From Synanceia verrucosa (taxonomy: Eukaryota; Chordata; Actinopteri; Perciformes; Synanceiidae): 64,000 nucleotides of DNA. The position numbers and the translations under genes are program-made. The stretch is from NCBI GenBank assembly GCA_029721515.1, contig CM056563.1:15232454-15296453 (forward strand), written 5' to 3'. Each line of letters begins with the position of its first letter. The stretch's first letter is position 1. Below, piece after piece: positions 24,410 to 35,496 of this stretch. The notes below the pieces were generated by a model. That model was given only the letters and a program-made list of their open reading frames with translations. It was not told where the DNA came from and did no database searches.

Positions 24410-25005
24410 CTTTGGATCACTTTTAATTCTTCTGTTTCCTTCTCAGTTTATTTTATAGCTGAGCAGTCAGTCAGCTTTAAGTCATTTACAGTCTAATAGT
24501 GGGTCAGTAAATCAGTCAGTCAGTCAGTCAGTTGTGGCACTGAAACATTGAAGCAGATTGATACCAACATACAGATAATAGCACAGTACTCCAACAGTTT
24601 AATTAAGCATCATTGTCAATTTGTCTGTCTTTTGTCACCCTGATAAAAATACAGAGAATGACGCAAAGAGTGTTTCTTTCATTGATTCTTATTGACTGAT
24701 GGATATAGGGCTGAATGCTCTACAGAAAGAAAGAAAGAGAAAGAATCTATCAGTAAATTATCCACATAACATATCCACAAATCAATTGGAGAGGGGGTAC
24801 ATGCATTTATTTATTCCTGCAGTCCTGTCTTCCCATCACTTGTATTTGCACGTGCACGCTCCCGTGTGTTAAGTGAACTGTGAAGCTCAGACCGCCTTGT
24901 GTGGAAGCCTCGCTGGAGTGGAATCATTAAAAACGGTCCGTGGCTCTTTAAGTGGCAACGCCGCTTCTCTCCCAGGCACGATTCTTCATGCATCGCTTGC
25001 CAATG

Positions 25006-25036
<31 letters not shown>

Positions 25037-25143
25037 CTTCTAACTAATCAGCGCGGTGCAGGGGCTTCTGGCGCCGCACAGGCAGAGGGCAGCGCAAAAG
25101 ACGGGCAGAATCGCTGCTTCGCCCACGAACAGCGAACCGCAGA

Positions 25144-25212
25144 CAGCGAACATTCAGCACCGCGGACAGCGAACATTCAGCACCGCGGACAGCGAACATT
25201 CAGCACCGCGGA
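25144..25212 (+). repeat. Perfect 23-bp tandem repeat, three copies
   Basis: Three identical 23-bp units start at 25144, 25167 and 25190, each reading CAGCGAACATTCAGCACC followed by GCGGA. A partial unit trails on the right (CAGTGTC) and a degenerate half precedes it on the left (GCAGACAGCGAA at 25139-25150). Perfect identity between copies implies a recent expansion or gene conversion. Confidence 0.97.
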
Positions 25213-25219
25213 CAGTGTC
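25153..25219 (+). promoter_or_regulatory. Array of three RE1/NRSE-like (REST) sites upstream of cacng3
   Basis: Read across the unit boundary, the tandem repeat gives a 21-bp RE1 three times, at 25153-25173, 25176-25196 and 25199-25219. Each has the left half TTCAGCACC, a 2-bp spacer GC, and the right half GGACAG, followed by CGAA in copies 1 and 2 and TGTC in copy 3. Against the classical RE1 (TTCAGCACC-AC-GGACAGCGCC) each copy matches 18 of 21 positions, and the mismatches fall in the spacer and the last four bases. RE1 recruits the zinc-finger repressor REST/NRSF, which silences neuronal genes in non-neuronal cells. cacng3 is a brain-specific AMPA-receptor subunit gene, so the context fits. 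Binding itself is inferred. Confidence 0.8.
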
Positions 25220-26549
25220 AAGTGTCAAGACGTGTCTTGATGATAAAAAGTATCGTCCTCCTCTTACTGAAACTATAGGCTACATATTCTCTCCTCTCTG
25301 TACCGGAGCTGGCACTGCCGATGTTTTATACGAAGAGCGTCGCGGCGGTGGGCGGGACATGCGGCAGTGACCGTGCGTGATTAGCTCCTGAAGGGCGCTG
25401 TCACCCAGGAGCCCAATCCAAGCCGATCGGTGCGGCCTCAGGCGGAGTTTGAGGAGATGCGCGGTTAGTTTTTATTTGTGTTGGTTGGACCGAGAGGAGG
25501 AGGAAGGCGAAGAGGAGGAGGACGGGGAGGAGGAGGAGGAGGCGACAGCTGTCATTTTTTTCATTTGTAACAGCGGGCACGTTTTTCAGGAGCAACCACA
25601 GGCTGGTGTAACTGTCCTACAGGCACCACCACAAGGCGTCTTATCGGACCGTCTGTCCTAATTATGGTCGAAGTTCGGCCGTCAGAGAGCGCGAAGACAG
25701 CTGTTTTCTGCAAGAAATTTGACGAATTCCGTCTAGGTCTCTTATTGGTGCATATTTAAAGCCCGTTTAACTTAGATACCCGTGATGCGCGTCTCTCCAC
25801 TGCAGATGATGTATGAAAAAAACTGAATTCACTGGCCTGCGTGTGAGTTTCTGTCGCCTGTTGTCTACTGTGGACATCGAGGGGGGAGAGAAAAAACATG
25901 TCAGTGAGTCAACAGCTGGAGTGGAAAAGACACGACGGATCTCAGTCAGCGTCCGCTCTCTCTTCATAGCGCATGGGCTTTATTCAGCCGTCCATTCATC
26001 CAGTGGATCAGCAGAAAACCAAGCACGACAGAAGTAACCCACTGAGCCGCCTCATATTTCTGTGCTGCTGTGAGAGACATTGTCCAGGGAGGACATCCTT
26101 CACCGATCAACAACCCCAGCGGTGAGTGAGGGGCGAGCTTGCATGTGTCTTAGTAGAAATGCAATAGAAACCATCCTCCTTTGACTTGTGCCGTGGGGTT
26201 TCACCAGTCAAGAAAACTAACTCCCCTGTTTGTTGCTGTTCTAAAGATGAAGTCCCCCCACGCAGACCTGGACTGTTAACAGATTAATAAAGGGAGCCGT
26301 TTTGGGGGGAAGCAGAAGCTGAGAAGGGGAAGGAAGGAAGGAAGAAGGAAGAAAGGAAAGGGAAGAAGAAGAGAGATAAAGGGTAAAAAGGAGCACAGAG
26401 GAGGAAGAGGAGGAGGTCTCTAGTTCCTGGTGGATAGCGCAGCCGGAGGAGGGACGCAGAGGCGGAATGTGGCATCGCTGTTTCCCTCAGCTCTGACTGA
26501 GTGTGGACAGTGTCGGACAGTCGGGGACAACCGGTGGTCGTTAAACCTC

Positions 26550-26551
<2 letters not shown>

Positions 26552-26588
<37 letters not shown>
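26552..26588. repeat. (TG)n microsatellite in the cacng3 5' region
   Basis: About 18 TG units, roughly 330 bp upstream of the cacng3 start codon. Confidence 0.95.
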
Positions 26589-26590
<2 letters not shown>

Positions 26591-26914
26591 TGAGTGGGAG
26601 TGCGCGTGTGTGTATGAGGATGGTGGTAAAAACTGTTTTTTGATGCGCGAGAAAGTGACGTGCCGCCCTCCCACCTTCCCGCCCTTTCACGAGCCTCCTG
26701 TCATCTGAACGCACAAGACAGCCAAGTGTCCCACCGCACCTGCCATAAACCTCAATCCAAAGTCATATTTTCATCTCTTTTTTTCTCTCTGTTGCAACCC
26801 CTCACTCTGACTCTCCAAATCTCGCGGGATATAAAGGAAATAAAAAAGGGGCGAATCTAAAAGAGAGGAGGCAGAGAGGAAAAACAGAGATTAAGAGAAA
26901 CAGGAGCCGCCTAT

Positions 26915-27131
26915 ATGAAGATGCTGATGTGTGACCGCGGCGTCCAGATGCTCGTGACGACGGTGGGCGCGTTCGCCGCCTTCAGCCTCATGACCATCGC
27001 CGTCGGCACCGACTACTGGCTGTACTCGCGCGGGGTCTGCCGCGTGAAGAGCAGCGGCGACAACGACACGAGCCGCAAGAACGAGGAGGTGATGACGCAC
27101 TCCGGCCTCTGGCGAACCTGCTGTCTGGAAG
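26915..27131 (+). CDS. cacng3: cacng3 coding exon 1
   Basis: Encodes residues 1-72 and the first base of codon 73, then donor GTACGT. The protein begins MKMLMCDRGVQMLVTTVGAF and contains TM1, the sequon NDT at residue 50, and the claudin-family GLWRTCC motif (residues 64-70) of the first extracellular loop. Three in-frame ATGs occur at 26915, 26921 and 26927. The one at 26921 has A at -3 and gives MLMCDRG, the same length as the mammalian MRMCDRG start. The first ATG has T at -3, so the true start may be 26921 (314 residues). The exon is GC-rich compared with the rest of the gene. Confidence 0.95.
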
Positions 27132-28314
27132 GTACGTGATCAGTCTGTCTGTCTGTCTGACTGCCTGTGTTTCTATGTGAGTGCGCGTCCCCGAGCATGT
27201 TTCCCTCTGTGTGAGTGTGTGTTTGTGTGTGTTTGTGTGTGCGCGCGCGTGGGGCTTCCTGTTTTTATTCAGTGTGTGTGTTCTCTGTCCCTGCCTCTCT
27301 GCATACACACACACACACACACACGCACACACACTGTTTTCCTAACAGCATCCCATAATCCCTGAAACTCCCTGTCCTTTCCCAAGTTCACGCTCACAAT
27401 CCCTTCCTGTGAATCATAAAACAGAATAATGGAATATTTATTGATCTGCTCTCGTTGTCATCAAGCTCCATCACTGACTGTATAAAGCACTAACTGGCAC
27501 ACACAGACGGCTGGTAATGTTACCGTATTAGCCAGTCAGCTGCAGCAGCATCAACCTGCACACTGTTGCCGGGATCCTTGCCGGGAATCTGTTGTGTAGA
27601 AGCCATCTTGTTGTCAGGAGCCAGGAAATACAGATGAAGGAGGCATGCTGGGATATGATGCATTTGGGAACCACTGGAGTTGAGAGCGACCTGTCGATTC
27701 ATGCAGACACTCTCAGTTTGCACCCTGGTTTTGCAAACTGACCGGCATGCGCATTTAAGAATGTATGTGAATGTGAATGTAAGTATGTGTTGAGTGTCCA
27801 TACAAGGACTGACACTTCATTCATCACACAGGTGTGATGGTTGTTCCTGCTGCATCAGTCAGAAGTAAGGTAACACTGCCGCAGCTTCACCTGTAGGAAT
27901 GTAACATTAGTGGCACCTTGCTGCCAATCAGACGGCTATTACTGTGACGTCATTTGATTGGGTACTGCATAACCTGTGCTTCACCTCCTGCACTTCTTGG
28001 TTGGTCTGTCCTTATTTTGCACAATTTAATTATATAAGTTCAACCATAAAATCCCCAAACTGCTCCATTGTATAACACTTTTTCTCTACCTTGGCTAAAG
28101 CATTAAATCATGATCATGAAGCCGGCATGATCTCAAGTCTCGTGGCATAGACGAAGGACACTGACACTCGGAGCGGATAGATAACTATGATAAGACAGAT
28201 TAGATCAATTTAAAGAGGTATAGAGCTCCTTTTCATTTGAGTTTACTAAAACTGGTAAGAAGTATGAGGTATGAGGACAGGTAAATGCCATCATAGGAAG
28301 ACGTTGCAACACTG

Positions 28315-28315
<1 letters not shown>

Positions 28316-28375
<60 letters not shown>
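28316..28375. repeat. (TG)n microsatellite
   Basis: 30 uninterrupted TG units in cacng3 intron 1. Confidence 0.97.
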
Positions 28376-28377
<2 letters not shown>

Positions 28378-28404
28378 CGAGCAGGTATTTGGTTTGGCGA
28401 GCAG

Positions 28405-28655
28405 GTTATGGGGACATAAATCTGTTCACACAGTCACACTGTGGGGACTCACCATCCTTATGGGGACAAAATGCAGGTCCCTATAATGTAAACTGTTACA
28501 TTTTAGGCTGAAGACTTGGAGAACATTTAATGTTAGCATATGGTTAGACTTTGGTTAGGGTTAGGATTAGGATTACATGGGTAGTGGATATGGTTAGGGT
28601 CAAGGGAAGTGTCTAGGAAATGAATGTAAGTCAATGTAATGTCCCCACAATACAC
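28405..28655. mobile_element. MITE-like repeat with GTGGGGAC / GTCCCCAC ends
   Basis: The left side has CTGTGGGGACTCACCATCC and TTATGGGGACAAAATGCAGG. The right side has AATGTCCCCACAATAC, the inverted counterpart. The middle contains GGTTAGGGTTAGGATTAGG, resembling telomeric repeats. This layout is common in fish interspersed repeats. Target duplication is not clear. Confidence 0.65.
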
Positions 28656-29551
28656 AAATACACAACATGCGTGTGTGTATGTGTGTGTGAGAGAGAGAGA
28701 GAGATGCAGTCAAACATAACCATGTCATTCTAGGGGGTAGAGAAGTCTATTAAAGGGCCAGATGGTGCAGGTATAAGGCTTTATTGAACACAGACCCTCA
28801 TTTACATACACACTGACACACACCCTTGTAATTGAACAAATAAATAGACAAATTCTCAGATATTCCCAAACTACCAAACAAGCACAGCTGCAGGAGTAAT
28901 ACACCCAGTTAACACAATGTCAGCACAATCTCAGTGCATGCACACATGCACAGGCTCACATGCTACAGAAACAATGACACACACACACACACACACGCAC
29001 AATAGCAGAACTAAAGTGAATAAGTTCTCTTATCTCTTTTCTCATTCTGCCTATCTTGTACTTTGCTCATTCCGGGTCCCTGGTTGTCACGGTTTTATAA
29101 TTCATAAACGCCCCATAAACTAACAGGAAGTGGATGTCACTAACTCATGTACATGTGGCTTGTAGTCTGCCTGACATCAGAGAGTGAGTGAATGAGAGAT
29201 GGAGTGGGTGGGGGGGGTTGTAGAAAAACATCATGTATGCAGCGTTCAGTACAGTAAATGTATAGAGCAGTCATGCATATGAACTGTGAAGCACGCAGAA
29301 CATTTTTCAGGGACACTGTTTCTTTCACATAGGGCAAGAGGAGGAAATCCTCTGATCACATTATTTTAGCAATGGATGGCTTATGCATCAAACATCATTC
29401 ATGAGCTCAGTGTGACTTTAGTGTGTGAATTATCATGCTTCTTGTGTCCTATGATAACTTCCTGTCCTGATATGACTGTCCTCTCTGGTAGTTTTTACCT
29501 GTCTCTCTTGATCACCCTCCTCCAGTGTGTATGCAGTCTATGTGTTCCTAT

Positions 29552-30136
29552 AGGCTACGTTTTACAAAATATTGATAAACAAATATTTCCTCCCCTCTGT
29601 TTTCAAAAAATAACATTGTGCACACATCGTAGTTTGCAAAAAAGTTTCTGTTTACATTAACCCGTATAAATACCACCATCATAACTACGTCAAGCCGATG
29701 GGCGACAGTGTAGGAAGAAGGAGAAAGCCATGCAAGCCAATCAGAAGCCTCATCGACAACAACGATGACTTCCTGTTCCTCCGAGCCTTGATACGTCTCT
29801 GCTCCTCTACATAATAGAGGAGCTGTTTTTGCAAATGCAAACACGTAAAAAGTGCTCACACCAACAGAAATGCTACCGCTACCCAGAATTTAGACTGCTC
29901 ATAGACTACTCTGATAGCCGTAATACACAAAAAAGGTTCCACTTTTGGCACGTAGCTTGCCTAAAACTCTGTTTTTCTCTCTTTACATTCAAACGTGAAA
30001 CCGGAGTTTTCCTCAATCTCCACTTTTGCTGGAATTTTTAGAAAGAATCGTATCCAGAGGTGAAATCACCGTTTGTATGTAAATGAAAGGTACAAACTAA
30101 GGGAAAAGACTCCTGTGTATGTGTAAATGGGCCCTT
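29552..30136. mobile_element. Possible hAT-like non-autonomous element
   Basis: The left edge TAGGCTACGTTTTAC and the right edge GTAAATGGGCCCTTA are imperfect inverted counterparts, and the body (for example AAAACTCTGTTTTTC and GAAACCGGAGTTTTCC) is typical of fish hAT MITEs. No target duplication is visible, so the edges are uncertain. Confidence 0.4.
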
Positions 30137-30754
30137 AGTTGACCTTTCTAATCTGTTTTTCCAGTGTGATTAAGGCCTCACCTCTGGATATTTACACTCA
30201 AGTGTTTTTGGATAACTATGTCTGTTTTCTGGTAAAGACAGAACATATTCTGTCTGTCTTGTTATTCTGTGTTGCTTTTAAGTTCAATGTCTGTTGGCAC
30301 CATTGTTACAGGCCTGACATCCAGGACTCTTTCATCAGTGTTTTGCAGAACACTACTTTGCTGCAATTGTTACGAAACAAATCACTCACAGTCTCTCTGC
30401 TTGAAAGCTCTGTGTGCCTTCTCGGTGAAAGATCCAGAGCAAGGAGAACACATATTGTGCAGAAACATGCAATACACACTGCTTGACAAATTTATTAGGG
30501 CTTGGTCTTTTGCCTGCATAAATTCCAAGCCCATGGTGCTAAAGTGGCTCTTTGATTCTTATTTTTGGTGTTTGTTTTGAAGTTTGATTTGCACTTAAAG
30601 AATAATACACAGCTATTCGGGAATGACAGTAAATGACTGTGATCTGGCATCTCAATCAAAAAATAAGAATGTGTTGTGCTATTTTTTTCAGATTATTGGT
30701 AAGACAGTACATTTGAAAATACATATACAACAACAATGATTATATATTATGTTA

Positions 30755-30870
30755 AGTCCAGGTTGGACTAAGTCCTTATCCTGGGCACTGCCGAGGTGCC
30801 CTTGAACAAGGCACCGAACCCCAAACTGCTTTGGGCGCCTGGATAAGGGGCAGTCTCCTCACTCTGACAC
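30755..30870. repeat. Dispersed repeat fragment (GAGGTGCCCTTGAACAAGGC type)
   Basis: The block GAGGTGCCCTTGAACAAGGC followed by ACCGAACCCCAAACTGCT and GGGCGCCTGGATAAGGGGCAG is a sequence I recognise as frequently repeated in teleosts. No coding potential. Confidence 0.5.
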
Positions 30871-33139
30871 CTCTCCTCCAATGCATGTGCATGTGGGTTG
30901 TGTGTATAATGTGCAACAGAAAAAATATATACTAGCAAAATGAAAAGAGTAATTTCCCTTACTTCTATATTTGTATTAAAGATATCATTTTGACTAAAGA
31001 AATTGCAGAAATTGGTTGAACAAGAAAAACAGAAAAATATTAGCAATCACCAGTAATGTTAATTTAGGGCATCAGTGATGGTGATAGCTACACATAAAGC
31101 CACATACCTGCATTTGTGTAGAATCAAAGCATTCACAGGGTCTCTCTTGCATGAACACCTTTGCCAGTGAATATACAATGAATATATAAATATATAATGA
31201 ATATTGTTTATGTGCTTTAATGTGCCTTTTAGTCATGGGTGTATCTCTGTGGTTCCTCTACCCACTAACTGACCTGTGGTCAGGTTGGGGTTTCTTGCAT
31301 GCAGTGTGTTATGTGTTATTGTGTATCTGTGCAGGTGTATCGAGGGGTCATGTTCCCACTGTGATAAATGAGTACGAGAAAGCCAGGAAATGAGGAGAAA
31401 AATGGGGGTTGAGGGTGCAGAGCATGAATGAATGACCAGAATGTGCATGAATGAAGCACGGGAGAGGGGCAGCAAGTGATGGATGAGCTGAGCATGGCCT
31501 CTGTTTCAGGTAAATCTCTAGGGAGTGTTTGGATCTAAATGATCACCTGGTTATAGAGAGAAGGAAGAGGGTTTTAAAGAGAGATGGGGACAAAAAGGAT
31601 CACCCAGGTAGCTGTAGGGGGGAGGAAGAAGGAGGTTGGGTAAGGAATGAATGATGGAGATGGAGAGCAAAAGGAGAGAGGAAAAAGAAAGGGATAAAAC
31701 AGGGTGCATGCACTGGATGCAGTCCAAGTCTCCTAATTACATCCATGTTTCCCCACTTGCATTTAATGAGGATGTATTGAAATACCTCAGATTGTATAAA
31801 TTACGGATGTCACCAAAGCGGGCAGCTCCGTCCGTCGCCATCTTGGCAGCAATGACAAAGACAATAAGACCCAACCAATCTAAAAATGAAACAAAAAGTA
31901 GACCATAGAGTCATGAACAGGGAAATTAACTGTACAGACCAAAAATGTGTTTATTTCTGCTGTAAAGTGAAGTTCCAGCATCGAGTGGCCAGTTGAAGAA
32001 CTGTGTTTTTTTTGGCACTTCCGTCCACAATTCTAGTTGCAATTTAAGACTTCACTTCAGACTTGGGATGCACCCTTGTTTTTTAAGACAAAGGAAGTGT
32101 CAATACTGCAGTGTGGACACTGTCCCTGTGGACAAAGCAAAGTCCATTAAGAAATGGTTTGATGGAGAAGAAGTTGGCCTGTATGAATTTCCCACCTCAA
32201 CCATATCAAATCCCTTTGGGTTGAAGTGGGACATGGCCTCCAAGCCACACCTTATTGTTCTCCATCAGTGCCTGATTTCATTAACAGTCTTTTTTAATGG
32301 GAGAAAATGTGCTGCAGCCAGGTTCAAAATCTTGTGGATGTCTTTGCCACAAAGAGTCGTTATAGCGGCATGTTAATGTCTGTTGTTTTGGAATGAGATG
32401 TGGGTGTAACATTGGCACTGTAGTGTGGCTGGATGTTAGAAACAAGCAAGAGATGAGAGAAGATAAATGGGGTGTTGGAAAGGAATGAATGGATGTTTGA
32501 GATGAGTGAAGAAGGAATGATGAGAAGATCTGAAACTGGAGCAGAGAAATGTTTTGGAGACAGAGAAAGAGAAGAGGTGTGCAGTGAAGCAGAACCTGTC
32601 CCATTCACTTTCATCAACCATCACCGTGGAAACTAGCCCCTTCCTCTCTCCCCCCTTCCTCCCCCCGTCTTCTCTCTCCCTCGCCTAGAAAGAGGTAATC
32701 AGAGAGAGCGAGAGAGGTAGAGATGGAGAGAGAGAGGAAGAGCCACAGTCACCCACTCTGAGCTGTCAGAGGTGCTCTGAGAAAACAAGCAGTCCAATTT
32801 GCTCTGCTTTTCAACTTCCTTTCCTCTCCCCTGCTCACTCCTTCCTCTTCCTCTCCTGTAGTTGACAAAGTGCTTTATATTCTGCATGTGTTTGTGTGTG
32901 CATGTGACCGGATTAAGGCAGGCCACACACATGCAGCTTTTGGGCTTCACATGAACCGATTAGGGACAGCTCCACTGGGAGCGAGGCACCACACACCACA
33001 ATCACTGGAGCACTGGTCATTTGTTCCAAAGCCTAAAATGGACTACACATACCGACCGTAACACCAGGAAACCTGTGGTGCAGAAACATGGCAGATAAGG
33101 TTAGCTTCTCTAAACCACGATCAATTCCAACCTTAGAGC

Positions 33140-34035
33140 AACAAGGCTCTAGGGAAGGTGACATCAGTTGGTCAGCCCAGCACTTTGGTCCTGGCTGATA
33201 TATCTCAACAACTATTAAATGAATTACCATGACACTAGCCTGGCCGTAATCATCTGCTCAATTATCATTTCCCAACATATTATGTCGGGGTTTGATCCCC
33301 TTGAACTCGATTTCTCAGGATGATTTCAATCAGCGAATGGTGGGGGACGGGGGAGGCGGGTGTTAACGATGACGTCCAACATACACTATGCACAGCATTT
33401 GCTTTGTAGTCTAGCTGGTTGTAGTTTGGCAATGGCGGCAGAGACGGAAGTGAAGGAAGCCATTCAATCCGTTTTGGTTAGGCCCTCAAATATTCAGCAT
33501 TTTAAGTCGGAACAAGGGGAAAGATGTCGTGGCTTTACTCCCCTTGGGGTTCGGGAAAAGTCTTATTTTTCAGTTAGCTCCATTAGTGGCGAGGTAGTTG
33601 ACTAGCCTGAATGGTAGCGGCGCATTACATACGACACAACAAAACATTAGCGATTGGGTAAAATCAGATCCAATCGTTTCAGACTTCAACAGAGTTCACG
33701 CCTCCCGTCTGAAATCGGTTCTCAATGGAGGAATGCCAGACCCTCTGTACGATAGTACGAGGGTCTGGTAAGACCAGGCTACCATGACACTAGAGGCATT
33801 CATGGTTCCCAGATGTTTCCAGATAACTGGCCGGATTGCCATAAAATGTGGCACACACATTGGTGTTTCCCTCAGGATGTAATGGAACAATTTTGATGAT
33901 TTTATAACTTTCCATCTACTGCCATCATTGGGTCAAAATTTACTTTGTCCACATTTATGACCAAATTCCAACAGTTGCGCTTTGTATTGAGTGCAAGTTT
34001 TAGCATGCTAACATGCTAAGCTAAGATGTTTAGCT
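33140..34035 (+). repeat. Older teleost interspersed repeat, split by a MITE
   Basis: Left half: CAGCACTTTGGTCCTGGCTG, then ATATCTCAACAACTATTAAA. Right half after the MITE: GATTGCCATAAAATGTGGCA, TTTTCATCTA-like blocks, ATGACCAAATTCC and TAGCATGCTAACATGCTAAG. The same block order appears at 47225-47440 and 55285-55700. The family is widespread in fish; I do not give it a name. Confidence 0.7.
33236..33781 (+). mobile_element. Full-length 546-bp MITE with 9-bp target duplication
   Basis: Ends are TAGCCTGG (33236-33243) and CCAGGCTA (33774-33781), a perfect 8-bp inverted pair. It is flanked by direct repeats CCATGACAC at 33227-33235 and 33782-33790. It is related in reverse orientation to 2214-2407. 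It contains a frame (33360-33605) with a stretch FKSEQGERCRGFTPLG that faintly recalls a helicase P-loop region, but the frame is not a functional gene. The superfamily is undecided (9-bp duplications occur in Merlin and MULE, 8-bp in hAT and P). Confidence 0.85.
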
Positions 34036-35458
34036 CCTGTCGAAAATGTCTCCTGGCTGGGATGAGAAAAGGCTTAATTTTAGAGGGCACTGTCAAATTA
34101 TCTATTTTGTCATCTAATATGATGGGCTTTTTGCTGGGAACATATTTGATGTTTGTATTTTGCCTGCATTTGCATTCTTGAAAAGCTAAAAATCCTTTCA
34201 CAGACTGACAGAGTTTAACAGTGTCTGTCATAACTATGCTTATATTACCGTAGTGATTCCTACTCGTTTTCTGTCATGCTGAATAAACACTTTGGAGCTT
34301 TTTCAGTAGTTGAGGCTTCATTTCTAATGTTGACATTCAAATTCTAAATCGATATTTTCTGTGTTGCTTTTGCTTTTCATGTCTATTTATTCTGTTCAAA
34401 CAAGCATTTCTGCACAATAGTACTGATGCGTCAGGTGGGTTGGTGTAAACTTAACCTACTAGAAAATATAATCAGGTAGGATGGGCAGGTGATAAAGCAG
34501 CAGTCTGAGTAAGTTATTAATAACTCACAGAAACTCCTCTATTTTGATTAATCACTTTAAAAAAAAAAAGGTTTTTGTTTCATCTTAAAATGCTGTTTTT
34601 TTACAAGGGTCGTGTAATTTATGGTGAGGGACAAACTGCTGGATCTCATGACCAGCTCATCACAGTCGTGGGGGCATCTGGACACACAGCACTGTTTGTG
34701 TTTCTCTCCTTTTTAACCTTGATTTGAGGCGTTATTTAATTTAGTGGAACATTTCCACTGTTTAGTATGCATACTGCATAACTTGCCTGTAATTTCATAG
34801 ATACAACTAGACTGATAATGGCAGACAAATGTTTCTGTTTTATTTTAAATTATACATGGTTATGTGGTTATTTATTCCAATAAATGGACATACATTTTAC
34901 CAAAACATCCCACTTGTAGTTTATCCTGTAGACAAAGGTTAAATAATATTATTCTACAGAGATCAGGCCTACCAGGGAAGTTAGAGATACTGCAGGGAGT
35001 GAAGGAGAGACTGGACTGAGGAGAGTGAAAAAGAGATATGGAGGTATAAAGACAGAAAGTGGAGTAAAGCTAAATAATAAAAGTGTGTCTGTAGCTCAGC
35101 ACTCTGAAGAACAGCCAACAGTTAGTCAAGAGGCGGTGAAATGGAAAGTGTTTCTGCTCTGTGTCTTGTCTTTTAGCCTGTGGACTTGCTGCACTACTGT
35201 TTTCATACATAACATTAAAATATGTGTGTGTTTTTATGTTTTCTATCTCAAGAGCTGGAAACAGGAGCTGTATTATTCATTATCTGTCTATTGACGTTCA
35301 AAGCTTATTCATACATGCATGTCCTGTTTGGGATAGCTGCAATAATTCTTATTACTACAGTATATATCGTAATTGTGATGTTCCTTGCTTTTTACTGTTT
35401 TTTTTTCTTATTTGCTTTCTAAATATGCCTTGACATCAAGGTTTTCCAGCCTTCAAAG

Positions 35459-35463
<5 letters not shown>

Positions 35464-35494
<31 letters not shown>
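35464..35494. repeat. (TG)n microsatellite
   Basis: About 15 TG units in cacng3 intron 1. Confidence 0.95.

Positions 35495-35496
<2 letters not shown>

Larger units (their letters stand above)
16374..25000 (+). other. prkcb beta-I 3'UTR and prkcb-cacng3 intergenic region
   Basis: No gene recognised. The first canonical AATAAA I find downstream of the beta-I stop is at 20342 (an ATTAAA lies at 20116), so the 3'UTR could be about 4 kb, but this is unproven. The region has many microsatellites (17152, 18586, 18977, 20434, 20789, 20984, 24226, 24372), a 5'-truncated retroelement copy at 18169-18404, and A/T-rich unique sequence. Reading frames rich in Val/Cys or His/Thr are translations of TG/CA tracts. 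Confidence 0.7.
25030..26914 (+). promoter_or_regulatory. cacng3: cacng3 upstream/5'UTR region, GC-richer
   Basis: Base composition changes from A/T-rich intergenic DNA to GC- and CpG-richer sequence, especially 25040-25480 and again near the start codon. It contains the triple RE1 array (25153-25219), a TATTTAAA-like box near 25751, a purine-rich stretch (25490-25545, mostly GAG repeats), a possible 5'UTR splice donor (CAGCG/GTGAGT near 26120), a (TG)n tract (26552-26588) and purine-rich sequence at 26310-26415. The transcription start is not determinable from sequence alone. Long open frames here (for example 25056-25370) are products of the repeat and GC content. Confidence 0.6.

Noticed and set aside
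25056..25370. 104-codon frame through the 23-bp repeats
   Set aside because: The 23-bp unit shifts frame every copy, so it does not give a repeated peptide; its regulatory-site content explains the sequence better.
25394..25402. Additional RE1 half-site (GGCGCTGTC)
   Set aside because: Only the right half matches, in reverse, with no left half at usual spacing; too weak to count.
28560..28580. Interstitial telomere-like repeats
   Set aside because: Only two or three imperfect TTAGGG-like units; they belong to the MITE-like repeat at 28405-28655.
31993..32376. 127-codon frame with RKCQYCSVD and KWFDGEEVGLYEF segments
   Set aside because: It looks coherent for short stretches but has no identifiable domain and lies among repeats in cacng3 intron 1.
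35025..35433. Overlapping hydrophobic frames that look like membrane segments
   Set aside because: T-rich DNA gives Phe/Leu/Ile/Val in all frames; the hydrophobic run switches between frames and has no splice signals consistent with a gene.
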